This document shows positions 36,222 to 44,774 of a stretch of DNA of 64,000 nucleotides, piece after piece (the stretch's first letter is position 1; every line of letters begins with the position of its first letter). The position numbers and the translations under genes are program-made. Source of the DNA: Chitinophagales bacterium (lineage in GTDB: Bacteria > Bacteroidota > Bacteroidia > Chitinophagales > UBA10324); contig JANWWJ010000027.1 of the NCBI GenBank assembly GCA_025056305.1, forward strand, positions 154,163 through 218,162, read 5' to 3'. The notes under the pieces are model-generated. The model made no database searches. It worked only from the letters and a program-made list of their open reading frames with translations, and was not told the DNA's origin.

Positions 36222-38519
36222 TTAACGAATCAGCACCACATAACCTTTTTGCTGCCTTTGTACCGTTTGGTTCAGGACGCTTCCAGAGTATTCGGATACC
36301 CAAACATAAGTACCCATTTCTGCGGGCAGGTGCTGAACTTGACCGTCCCAACCCTGGTTTGGATTTTCGGTGTAAAACACCAGGGTTCCCCAACGATTAA
36401 ATATGGAAAATCGGTAATGGGTGAGTGTACAGGGTGTAATAGGAAGAAAGACATCGTTTATTCCGTCGCCGTTAGGTGTAAAAGCATCGGGCACAATCAG
36501 GCATGCAGAGCAGTCATGCATCGTAATGTTGATCGTGTCGGCGATGGTGAAGCAGCTGTTCATGGCCTGGAGCCAGTACATCCCCGGTTCGCGGATCGTA
36601 TAATCGCCAGTGGTGGTGCCATCTTGCCACAGGTAGCTTGCATTTGGGTGGTAAAAAGAATATTCGAGCGTTTGGCCTAAGCATAATGTGGTATCAGATC
36701 CGAGATCTATGGTTGGAGGCCAAATAGCTTTTATTGTAAACGTCTGAACAGGAGAAATGCAGCCGTTTGCGTCGATAGCCTGTGCAGTAAAAGACGTATC
36801 GCCGGTAACAGTGATGGAATAAGACGGTTGAATGCTTCCGTCGGCCCAAACAACAGCATATGGGGGCGTGCCTCCGCTAACGCTGGCTTCTAACTGCAGC
36901 TTATCGCTGAGGCAGGCCCACTGCTCGCCGGGATTGGCAATCTGCAGAGGCGGGGGCTCATTCAGGGTTATGGTATAGGTGCTTAAGCAACCGTTGGCAT
37001 CTTTAACTTGAAAAGTGTATGTATTTGCATTTAACTGATCGGCAATTTTTGAATTACCTCCGTAAGGAAGCCAATAATAGAAATATGGGGGAGTACCACC
37101 GCTGACTTTCATGGCAAGGTAACCATCCCATGAGCCGGCGCAGGAAATATGTCGGATACTGTCCAATTGAACGATTAGCGGTGGGGGCTCGCCGATACTG
37201 ACTTGCAATGAATCGACACAACCCATTAAATCCGTTACCGTAACGGTATAGCTGCCGGCGCATAATTGGGCAATCCCGGCTGTTGATGCGCCCGATGACC
37301 AAAAGAAGGTGTACGGAGGAACACCTCCGCTGGCACCGACCAACACAGAGGCGTCGCAACTGTCGGCACAGAGAGCAAGTGTACTGTGCAATAATTGAGC
37401 TTCTACAGCCCCGGTTGGTGGCAATAAGGTTACCTGTGCCGTGTCGGTACAACCGCTTGCATCGCTTACTTGAATAACGAAGGTGCCTCCGTTAAGACCG
37501 ACGAAGGTTCCTGACGGAGCAGGGCTTCCGTTTAGCGTAAACGACAATGGCGGAGTACCGGAAGCCAGCGATGTAAAAATTGCACCGTTGTTCCCCCCGC
37601 AATAGGGCTGAACGATGGAATCCACCGTGATGTTTACGCCGTTGAGGACAAAGGCAAGGGTAACGGTGTCGGCAAGGTTGCCGCATAGGTCTTCTACGCT
37701 TCCTGCTGCTGCAGTGAGCGACAAATAATAGGTGCCCCCAATCTGAAGGGGAGGGGTTACCGAAGCAGTGAAGGTTACTTCCTGAGTGCCGCCTACCGTA
37801 CATGCAGCTCCCGTTACCGAAGTGATTACATGAGTACCGCCGGGGCCGGTAAGCTGGAAATCGGCCGCCGAAACGCTATTGCAAAGAACTTTTTCCGAAA
37901 AGGAAAATGTGAGCTCATCTGCACCGCAGGTGAGTGGAGCTACACTGGACAGATTGGGTTTGACCGAATCGAAAATGGTGGCCGTACTATTGCTGAAGTT
38001 GATGGTATAACCTCCAAGTGTTCCACTCCAATTATTTACATTTAATACATATGTTTCACCGGCAGTTACCGGGTAGAGATAATTAAATGCATTAGTCGGT
38101 CCCGGTCCATTCCAGTTTCCGACCCCGGTAGCACTGATGCCCGTATAGCCATACTGAGATGAGTTACAGCTCACCGAAAGCGAACTGTTGGTCTTTATGT
38201 CGGCACAGGTGGCATTTGTGAGGTTATATAGAGCCCAGTCGTAATCGGCTGTGGGATTGACAGGCACGATTTCAAACGCAAGATTGCCGGAAGCAATAAC
38301 CGTGAAAATGAACCATAGACTGTTGTATTCGCCAGGTACCAGACACGTTACCGGCGGATGCTCGGCCGGATAGTTGCCGGTTCCAAAGGTTGCACTGGAA
38401 GTCACGTAAACAGGGCTGCAGATAGGTATGGCTCCCAAACAATCCTGATTGGTCGGCGTTTGACTCATTGCTGCAGATGCCGCACCCACGCTGACACCCA
38501 ACATCAGAAGCCTGCGCAT
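36222..38519 (-). CDS. SprB-repeat surface protein with T9SS type B (CHU_C) tail
   Basis: A 765-residue exported protein with signal peptide MRRLLMLGVSVGAASAAMSQ. The N-terminal part (about 20-185: CLGAIPICSPVYV, YDWALYNLTN, AGETYVLNVNNWSG) resembles a beta-sandwich domain common in Bacteroidota surface proteins. SprB-type repeats follow, with SGGTPPYFYYW, SGGVPPYTFFW and SGGTPPYAVVW, each ending near DANGC or DLMGC. The C-terminal 90 residues (VPDAFTPNGDGINDVF, FSIFNRWGTLVF) are the type B sorting domain. SprB-type repeats occur in the mobile gliding adhesin SprB, but this protein is far shorter. The ATG at 38519 was preferred over TTG at 38531. Confidence 0.9.
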   Translation of the reverse strand: MRRLLMLGVSVGAASAAMSQTPTNQDCLGAIPICSPVYVTSSATFGTGNYPAEHPPVTCLVPGEYNSLWFIFTVIASGNLAFEIVPVNPTADYDWALYNLTNATCADIKTNSSLSVSCNSSQYGYTGISATGVGNWNGPGPTNAFNYLYPVTAGETYVLNVNNWSGTLGGYTINFSNSTATIFDSVKPNLSSVAPLTCGADELTFSFSEKVLCNSVSAADFQLTGPGGTHVITSVTGAACTVGGTQEVTFTASVTPPLQIGGTYYLSLTAAAGSVEDLCGNLADTVTLAFVLNGVNITVDSIVQPYCGGNNGAIFTSLASGTPPLSFTLNGSPAPSGTFVGLNGGTFVIQVSDASGCTDTAQVTLLPPTGAVEAQLLHSTLALCADSCDASVLVGASGGVPPYTFFWSSGASTAGIAQLCAGSYTVTVTDLMGCVDSLQVSIGEPPPLIVQLDSIRHISCAGSWDGYLAMKVSGGTPPYFYYWLPYGGNSKIADQLNANTYTFQVKDANGCLSTYTITLNEPPPLQIANPGEQWACLSDKLQLEASVSGGTPPYAVVWADGSIQPSYSITVTGDTSFTAQAIDANGCISPVQTFTIKAIWPPTIDLGSDTTLCLGQTLEYSFYHPNASYLWQDGTTTGDYTIREPGMYWLQAMNSCFTIADTINITMHDCSACLIVPDAFTPNGDGINDVFLPITPCTLTHYRFSIFNRWGTLVFYTENPNQGWDGQVQHLPAEMGTYVWVSEYSGSVLNQTVQRQQKGYVVLIR

Positions 38520-38541
38520 GCCTAAGTACAAAAGGTCAATT

Positions 38542-38549
38542 CAAAAATA
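38542..38549 (-). promoter_or_regulatory. Possible -7 element of the SprB-repeat gene
   Basis: Minus-strand TATTTTTG matches TAnnTTTG exactly, 22 bases before the ATG at 38519. No TTG at -33. It suggests this gene is transcribed separately from the gene ending at 38573. Confidence 0.4.
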
Positions 38550-38572
38550 CGTCACGACGACCGCCGTCAGCC

Positions 38573-41089
38573 TTAGCGAAGCAGCATGTGTGGATAAGCA
38601 AGGCAATACTCGGAAGTACCGAGCAGTACAACATAAAGGCCATCCGATAGGGATTCAGGGAAAGTCAGCTCAAAGTGGCCATCCGCAGTAGGCTGGAGCA
38701 TCAAATGCGCAACAATTTTTCCCGTAGCATTCAAAATACGTGCTTCCAGAACCAAGGGGTGATTTGTGTCGGCAAACACAACTTGACACCGGCCATCAGA
38801 GGGGTTGGGATACAGCCATACCTCAGGGGGTGAGGTAAAAGAGCTGCGGCAGGAACTGAATACCACGACCGGCTCGGAGGTTTTAGAACATTTTGCCGAA
38901 GAAGTGATTTTTACTTTATAGGATCCAACGGCCGTGACAAGATAAGAATTCTGCGTAGCACCGCTGATTTTCACGTTGTCTTTGTACCATTTGTATTTGT
39001 TGCCAGGAGCCTGGCTGGCCTGCAACAATACGCTCCCTTGGAAGCAGATGTCCAGCGAACCTTGGGGAGTAATGACGGCTTCCGGCTTGGGATGTTTTAA
39101 GACCGACACTGCGGGCGAGGTAGCCGAACATCCGTTTTCAGCTGTTACCCGTACTGCAAATGATGCCGAAATGTCATCTTGATATGTGTAGGAAGCCGCA
39201 GTGGCACCGCTTATTTCGACGCCATCTTTTAACCATTGGTAGCTGCAGCCCGTACACGAGATGGCTTGCAACGTGACTTTTTTCCCTTCACATGAATTGA
39301 TTGGCGAATTCTGTTGAATCACTGCCGAAGGAATTGGCAAAGCCTGCAGGGTTACGTGATTACTGGAAAGTTGACAAAACTCGTTGGACAAAACAGCGTG
39401 GTAGGTTCCACTTGCCGAAATGGTCAACTCAAAATTGTTAGACCCGGGTAGCGGCTGGTCATCAACATACCATTGACAGCTCGAGAAATTGTAGGTGTTA
39501 CTGAGCGTCAAGGTCCTTGACTGATCGGAACAAAAAGTCGTGCTGCCGTCGACTTCAATTTCTGTGGTGAGTGAAACATCATCTAAAATTCCGTTGCAGT
39601 CGTTATCCAAACCGTCGCACCATTCTGATGCGAAGGGGTGAATGGCGGCATCGTTATCGTTACAATCGGAGTTGGCAACAACATAGCCGGAAGGTGGTGC
39701 ACAGGAGACTAAGGGCAGATTGGGATTGCCAAACCCATCGCCGTCTTGATCCGGGAAATACGCCAGCGGATTCAAGCAGGCACGAGTAATCCAGCCATCG
39801 AGGCTTCCTTTGTTTACAGCAACATCATGATCGAAGGAGTTGGAAAACCCGGCGATGATGATGGATTCTGCATTAATCTGCTGTGCCCAGCGTGCTTCAT
39901 CCAATTTACTTCCGCCCATGGCTTTACCCCAGATCACTGCGCCGTTGGTGTCTAGAAGCGCTATGCCAAAGTCTCCTGCACCACGGTAATCGACCATCGT
40001 GCCGTTCGATGAATAGGTTTGTCCACTCACCAAATATTTCCCGTCGAAGGTTTTGCTGATGTGATAGGCATAATCATAACTTAATCCACCCACGGAGGTT
40101 TCCCAGATTAAATTGCCCTGATGGTCAATTTTAATGATCCAGAAGTCATTAACTCCTAATGCCTGGGATTTTTGTCCTTCGGTAGAACTGGACACTCCGC
40201 AGATCACGAAGCGGTTCGGTTCCGGCTCGATGACCCAGCGGGCAGCATCATCTAAATTTCCGCCAAACGTTTTTTGCCAGATCAGGTTGCCTAAAGTATC
40301 CAGCATGAGGATCCAATAATCGCTCATGCCATGGCTCAGAGTAAGGTCACCATCGGTGGATTGGGCATAGCCCACCACAAGTAAATTGCCTGAGCTGGTT
40401 TCCAAGATACAGGAAGCTTCTTCGTTGAGGCTGCCGCCGAAAACTTTTTTCCAGACCACCGTACCAACGGCGTCAATTTTTGCTACGACGATGTCGCGAC
40501 CCCCATGGTTGCCCGCCCCTAATCCATCCATGCTTTCCGTAAACCCCGTGAGGTAGTAGTAGTTCCCACTTGGAATGATGCGATAACAATTGTCAAAGCC
40601 GCTGCCGCCATAAGTTTTTTTCATTAAAATATTACCAGAAGAGTCGAGTTTGAGTATCCAGATATCAAAATAACCGTTATGGCTTCCTACATCATTATTT
40701 TGCGATTGGGAATAGCCCCCCACTACAAAGCCACCGTCGATAGTTGGCTCGACGCAGCGGGCCGTCTCGCCACGGGTTCCGCCGTACGTCTTAACCCACT
40801 TCAGTGTTCCGTTAGCAGAGAACCGCGCAATCATGTAGTCTGTCCCCCCTTTATTGGCGGGAATGTCGTAGTCCGACGATTGAGAGCTACCCACCACAAT
40901 GAAGCCGCCGTCAGGGCAAACGGCTCCGCCCCTGATTTCATCCTGTTTTGACCCTCCCAGGCTATATTGCCATTGAATAATGGGGGGCTGCTGAGCAGCA
41001 AGAAACTTGACGTGAAGTAGAAAAATCACCGTTGTAGCGGCAGAATAAGCTATAGCCAGCCCCCTTGAATGAGAGTTTACAGCATGCAT
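38573..41089 (-). CDS. Seven-repeat propeller, MopE-type metal-binding motif, Ig-like domains and T9SS type A tail
   Basis: An 838-residue exported protein. After a signal anchor (ATTVIFLLHVKFLAAQ), seven repeats of about 58 residues (about 38-436) each carry a W..xxGG.. core (WQYSLGGSKQDE, WVKTYGGTRGET, WKKVFGGSLNEE, WGKAMGGSKLDE), consistent with a seven-bladed propeller. An Asp/Cys-rich stretch follows (DQDGDGFGNPN, then DCNDNDAAIHP and CDGLDNDCNG), the putative metal-binding motif known from MopE-like proteins. Three Ig-like domains precede the tail (VWLYPNPSDGRCQVVF, SDGLYVVLL), a type A T9SS domain. The ATG at 41089 was chosen over 41167 because it gives a proper signal sequence. The function is unknown. 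Confidence 0.88.
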   Translation of the reverse strand: MHAVNSHSRGLAIAYSAATTVIFLLHVKFLAAQQPPIIQWQYSLGGSKQDEIRGGAVCPDGGFIVVGSSQSSDYDIPANKGGTDYMIARFSANGTLKWVKTYGGTRGETARCVEPTIDGGFVVGGYSQSQNNDVGSHNGYFDIWILKLDSSGNILMKKTYGGSGFDNCYRIIPSGNYYYLTGFTESMDGLGAGNHGGRDIVVAKIDAVGTVVWKKVFGGSLNEEASCILETSSGNLLVVGYAQSTDGDLTLSHGMSDYWILMLDTLGNLIWQKTFGGNLDDAARWVIEPEPNRFVICGVSSSTEGQKSQALGVNDFWIIKIDHQGNLIWETSVGGLSYDYAYHISKTFDGKYLVSGQTYSSNGTMVDYRGAGDFGIALLDTNGAVIWGKAMGGSKLDEARWAQQINAESIIIAGFSNSFDHDVAVNKGSLDGWITRACLNPLAYFPDQDGDGFGNPNLPLVSCAPPSGYVVANSDCNDNDAAIHPFASEWCDGLDNDCNGILDDVSLTTEIEVDGSTTFCSDQSRTLTLSNTYNFSSCQWYVDDQPLPGSNNFELTISASGTYHAVLSNEFCQLSSNHVTLQALPIPSAVIQQNSPINSCEGKKVTLQAISCTGCSYQWLKDGVEISGATAASYTYQDDISASFAVRVTAENGCSATSPAVSVLKHPKPEAVITPQGSLDICFQGSVLLQASQAPGNKYKWYKDNVKISGATQNSYLVTAVGSYKVKITSSAKCSKTSEPVVVFSSCRSSFTSPPEVWLYPNPSDGRCQVVFADTNHPLVLEARILNATGKIVAHLMLQPTADGHFELTFPESLSDGLYVVLLGTSEYCLAYPHMLLR

Positions 41090-41174
41090 AATGATGAGTT
41101 TTTTAATAATATCTAAATCAGGAATCCCCTCTTTTAGAAAACCTAATTTACATAAAAACAATTTCAAACAAAAA

Positions 41175-41651
41175 TTATTCTCGGAATTTCTGGAGAAAGA
41201 TGGAGCAGGCCACTTGATCGGTCTTGAAATGGAACAGGGGTGGCTTCAGGTGAGGTAGAGGATGCCAACGCAGGGTTTTTCCGTCTCGGCCAGAAAACCT
41301 TGGCACGTCACTTCTTATTGCGGTTAGATGCCCTTCAAAAGTGACTATATAATAGACGCATATTACTTGTGCGGAAGGGTCGAAAGCCGATTGTACGAAA
41401 AAATCAGTAGTGTACAAATGAGTGAATGATTTCACTGCAGTGCCTGTTTCCTCAAGCCATTCTCTGCGCAGGCAGTCGGCTATGCCTTCTCCTGTCATCA
41501 GGCCGCCGCCGGGAAATTTGGTTACTTGAAAGTTTCCTATCTGTTCATCGGCCAATAGAACCCATTGGTCTTCGTGAATGCAAATTCCGTAAACGCGCAC
41601 AACGAGCTTGGAAACAGCCTTTGTGGAAAAATTGTGCTTAAGACCAGACAT
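41175..41651 (-). CDS. NUDIX hydrolase
   Basis: A 158-residue cytosolic protein. The NUDIX box GGLMTGEGIADCLRREW, then LEETG, fits G-x5-E-x7-R-E-U-x-E-E-x-G, so it should hydrolyse a nucleoside diphosphate linked to another group. FPGGGLMTGE and REWLEETG are intact. There is no DNA-binding extension of the NrtR type. It is divergent from susC across 105 bases that hold a perfect inverted repeat. The gene downstream on its strand starts 86 bases later. Confidence 0.9.
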   Translation of the reverse strand: MSGLKHNFSTKAVSKLVVRVYGICIHEDQWVLLADEQIGNFQVTKFPGGGLMTGEGIADCLRREWLEETGTAVKSFTHLYTTDFFVQSAFDPSAQVICVYYIVTFEGHLTAIRSDVPRFSGRDGKTLRWHPLPHLKPPLFHFKTDQVACSIFLQKFRE

Positions 41652-41694
41652 GATGGAGCAACCTTTTCGTGAAAAGATAAGTCTAACACTTTAT

Positions 41695-41717
41695 GCATGC
41701 AGCCTACAACTGCATGC
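41695..41717. repeat. Perfect inverted repeat between NUDIX and susC genes
   Basis: GCATGCAG (41695-41702) and CTGCATGC (41710-41717) are perfect arms around CCTACAA. There is no T-tract, so it does not look like a terminator. It lies 40 bases before the susC ATG and 44 bases from the NUDIX start, where an operator or leader hairpin could act. Confidence 0.5.
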
Positions 41718-41756
41718 CTTGAATAGCGAACTTAAAAGAATCTAAAACTCTGGGCT

Positions 41757-44753
41757 ATGAAAGCAAAAATGTGGTTCTGGGCATGGTTTACTATGACGAT
41801 GTTGCTTACGGTATGGCGGGCACAGGCTCAGTTCGAGGTAAGCGGTAGCGTTACCACCCAGGCGGGAGATCCATTGACCGGGGTCACAGTGGCCGTAAAA
41901 GGGACCAACATTGGTACCACCACCGACGAAGACGGCCAGTTTCGCCTGAACATACCGGGAACAACAGCCACGCTGGTGTTTAGTTATGTCGGTTTTGCGA
42001 CAGTTGAAAAAACCGTATCCAGCGATAACAGGCGACTGGAGGTCGTAATGGTCGAATCGAGCAGTGTGTTGGAAGAGGTGATTATCAGTGGTTTGGCCAC
42101 CACGGTCAAACGCAGCAATGCGGCCAATGCGGTAGCCCAGATCGATGCCAAGCAGCTGACAGGCATTGTACCCCCCTCCACTTTTGACGGCGCACTGCAG
42201 GGCAAGTTCCCTGGCGTGCAGATTAGCCAGAACTCAGGAGCGCCGGGAGGGGGTATCAATATCAGAATGCGGGGAATCACCTCGATCAACTCTGCCACTC
42301 AACCGTTGTTTATTATCGACGGTGTTTATGTGGACAATTCCATAATTCCTCCTGGCCTTAATGTGGTATCACAGGCAGCTGCTCGAGGAAGTCCTCGCCA
42401 GTTCGATCAGGACAATGCCGCCAACCGGATTGCGGACCTGGATGCCGGCGATTTTCAAACGGTAGAGATTCTCAAAGGCCCTTCGGCAGCAGCTATTTAT
42501 GGAGCTCGGGCAGCGGGTGGAGTTGTGATTGTCACTACTAAAAGGGGCAGCAGTTCACCCGATGCACCGCGGGTGCGCTTCAGCCAGTCATTGGGCTTTC
42601 AACAAATTCTTAACCCTCTGGGGATGCGCCAATGGGATACCCAAAAGGTGGCTGACTTCTACGGCGCCGGTTCTGCAGAAATTCAAAAGTTTCTGGACGC
42701 ACAGGCCGCCGGCAAACTCTATGACTACGAAATGGAACTTTATGGCAACAAAGGGCTGATCTCAGATTCGCGTTTGTCGGTAATGGGAGGCAATGAACGT
42801 ACCGCCTTTTATGCCAGTGGTTCCCATCGAAATGAGGAAGGTATCGTATTAAACACCGGTTACACCAAAACCGCCTTACGCCTTAATGTGGACCATGAAA
42901 TCTCTGAAGCCTTGGAAGTTCGGCTTTCCAGTAATTATATCAAAGCCAGTGCCGATCGGGGTTACTTCAACAACGACAATACAGGAACTACCATGAGTAT
43001 TGCCTTATCATCCACGCCGCCCTGGGCTGAATTACACCCCTTGCCCGATGGTTCGTATCCAAACAATCCATATGCACCGTCTAACTTTTTGCAAACGCGC
43101 GATCTGATCACCAACAACGAGTCGGTGGATCGCATCATTATGGGGGGTACCATTACGGCAAAAATTATCAATACCGACGTACAATCCTTGAAGTTGCTGT
43201 TGCAAGGTGGGTTTGACAGTTATACGCTGCTGACGCGAGCCATTTTCCCCAGAGAATTGCAATTCCAAAAAGACGGAAATGGTACAAACGGAGCGTCAAT
43301 ACAAGGCACCACACCCAACTTTACCAACAACCAGTCGGCCATATTGGTGCATACGTATTACACCCCTTCATTTACGTTCCGCACCCAGGGCGGACTTACG
43401 CGTGAAAGTTTTAAGCGCAATACGATCATCGTTACCGCAACCCAGCTCATTGGTTCCCAAACCAACGTCAATCAGGCGGGCTCCATCAGCACTTTTCAAT
43501 TCCGCTCGCAACAACTGGACCTCGGTGGATTTATCCAGGAAGAAATTAACTGGGATGACAAGGTGATTGCCACATTGGGCGTTCGGGCTGATAAATCGTC
43601 AAACAATGCAGATCCGAATCTATTGTACTGGTACCCCAAGGCATCGTTGGCGGTGAATCTTACCCGTTTTGTGGACGGATTAGATCCATTTAGTACCCTG
43701 AAGCCCCGGATAGCCTATGGTGAATCCAGCAATTTTCCGCCGCCCAATGCCATTTTCACCAATCTCAACGGCGTCATCATTGATGGCTTAGCCGGATCTT
43801 TGGTAAATAATCAAAGGGGCAATACTGCTATTCAGCCGGAGCGACAACAGGAGTTAGAGTTAGGTGTTGACATAGGGGTTGTGCAAGATCGCGCCGTATT
43901 GGAGTTGACCCGGTATCGAAAGGTATCAAAAGACCTCATTTTTACCGCTGCAGTGCCTCCCTCTTCGGGATATACGACCAAGATCGTCAACGGAGGTACT
44001 CTGGAAAACCGAGGGTGGGAGATCACTTTGTCGGCTGACTTGGTCAGAACCGAGAACTTAAGCTGGTTTAGCAGCATCAGTTGGTGGAAAAACCGGTCAG
44101 AGATTACCGAACTCAATGTGCCTGCTTTTGTTACCAGTGCTTTTGGAGCCACTTTAGGCACTTTCTACATCGATACCAATCGCAGTGCAACGCAGATCGT
44201 AGGGATCGGCGATCCCGATCTTATAGAACCCGGTGATGAATATGTCGTGTATGGGGACTTTGAGCCAGACTTCCAAATGTCGTTCTATGAGGATCTGCGC
44301 TACAAGAATTGGAGCCTCACTTTTTTGATCCATTGGAAAAAAGGAGGGGACAATATCAATCTTACCCAGTTGCTCACCGATTTAGGGGGCACTTCGCACG
44401 ACTACGATGATTTCACACTGGATCCGGAAGGGATCCTTCCGAATGGACCTTACCGAATCAGCCAGCTGGGCGTGAGTGCTGCGCCGTTTGTAGAAGATGC
44501 AAGCTATGTGCGGTTGAGAGAGGTCGGCTTGTTCTACACGTTAACAGGAGAGCAAATCGGTGCGTGGACAAGCAACCTGGTACGTTCCGCTCAAATAGGC
44601 ATTTCGGCCCGAAACCTGCTGAACTTCTTTAAGTACAATAGTTACGATCCGGAGGTATCCAATTTTACGGGCAATGGATTGGCCAGTGGGGTAGAGGTGA
44701 ACCCGTATCCTTCCTCTAAATCGTTTCTGGTGTCATTGAATGTCAGTTTTTAA
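41757..44753 (+). CDS. SusC/RagA-family TonB-linked outer-membrane protein
   Basis: A 998-residue outer-membrane transporter. The signal peptide ends at AQAQ, followed by a carboxypeptidase-like domain (QFEVSGSVTTQAGDPLTGV, FSYVGFATVE). The SusC signature comes next, with VEDVI-like LEEVIISGL and a plug containing PGVQISQNSGAPGGGINIRMRG-type sequence (about 145-170) and LFIIDGVYVDN. The barrel ends in SFLVSLNVSF. With its SusD partner 21 bases downstream it should import an oligosaccharide or peptide captured at the surface. At 998 residues it sits at the usual SusC size. No glycoside hydrolase, protease or regulator is adjacent, so the ligand is open. Confidence 0.94.
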   Translation: MKAKMWFWAWFTMTMLLTVWRAQAQFEVSGSVTTQAGDPLTGVTVAVKGTNIGTTTDEDGQFRLNIPGTTATLVFSYVGFATVEKTVSSDNRRLEVVMVESSSVLEEVIISGLATTVKRSNAANAVAQIDAKQLTGIVPPSTFDGALQGKFPGVQISQNSGAPGGGINIRMRGITSINSATQPLFIIDGVYVDNSIIPPGLNVVSQAAARGSPRQFDQDNAANRIADLDAGDFQTVEILKGPSAAAIYGARAAGGVVIVTTKRGSSSPDAPRVRFSQSLGFQQILNPLGMRQWDTQKVADFYGAGSAEIQKFLDAQAAGKLYDYEMELYGNKGLISDSRLSVMGGNERTAFYASGSHRNEEGIVLNTGYTKTALRLNVDHEISEALEVRLSSNYIKASADRGYFNNDNTGTTMSIALSSTPPWAELHPLPDGSYPNNPYAPSNFLQTRDLITNNESVDRIIMGGTITAKIINTDVQSLKLLLQGGFDSYTLLTRAIFPRELQFQKDGNGTNGASIQGTTPNFTNNQSAILVHTYYTPSFTFRTQGGLTRESFKRNTIIVTATQLIGSQTNVNQAGSISTFQFRSQQLDLGGFIQEEINWDDKVIATLGVRADKSSNNADPNLLYWYPKASLAVNLTRFVDGLDPFSTLKPRIAYGESSNFPPPNAIFTNLNGVIIDGLAGSLVNNQRGNTAIQPERQQELELGVDIGVVQDRAVLELTRYRKVSKDLIFTAAVPPSSGYTTKIVNGGTLENRGWEITLSADLVRTENLSWFSSISWWKNRSEITELNVPAFVTSAFGATLGTFYIDTNRSATQIVGIGDPDLIEPGDEYVVYGDFEPDFQMSFYEDLRYKNWSLTFLIHWKKGGDNINLTQLLTDLGGTSHDYDDFTLDPEGILPNGPYRISQLGVSAAPFVEDASYVRLREVGLFYTLTGEQIGAWTSNLVRSAQIGISARNLLNFFKYNSYDPEVSNFTGNGLASGVEVNPYPSSKSFLVSLNVSF

Positions 44754-44774
44754 AATAAAAAAATCTTTAATGTC

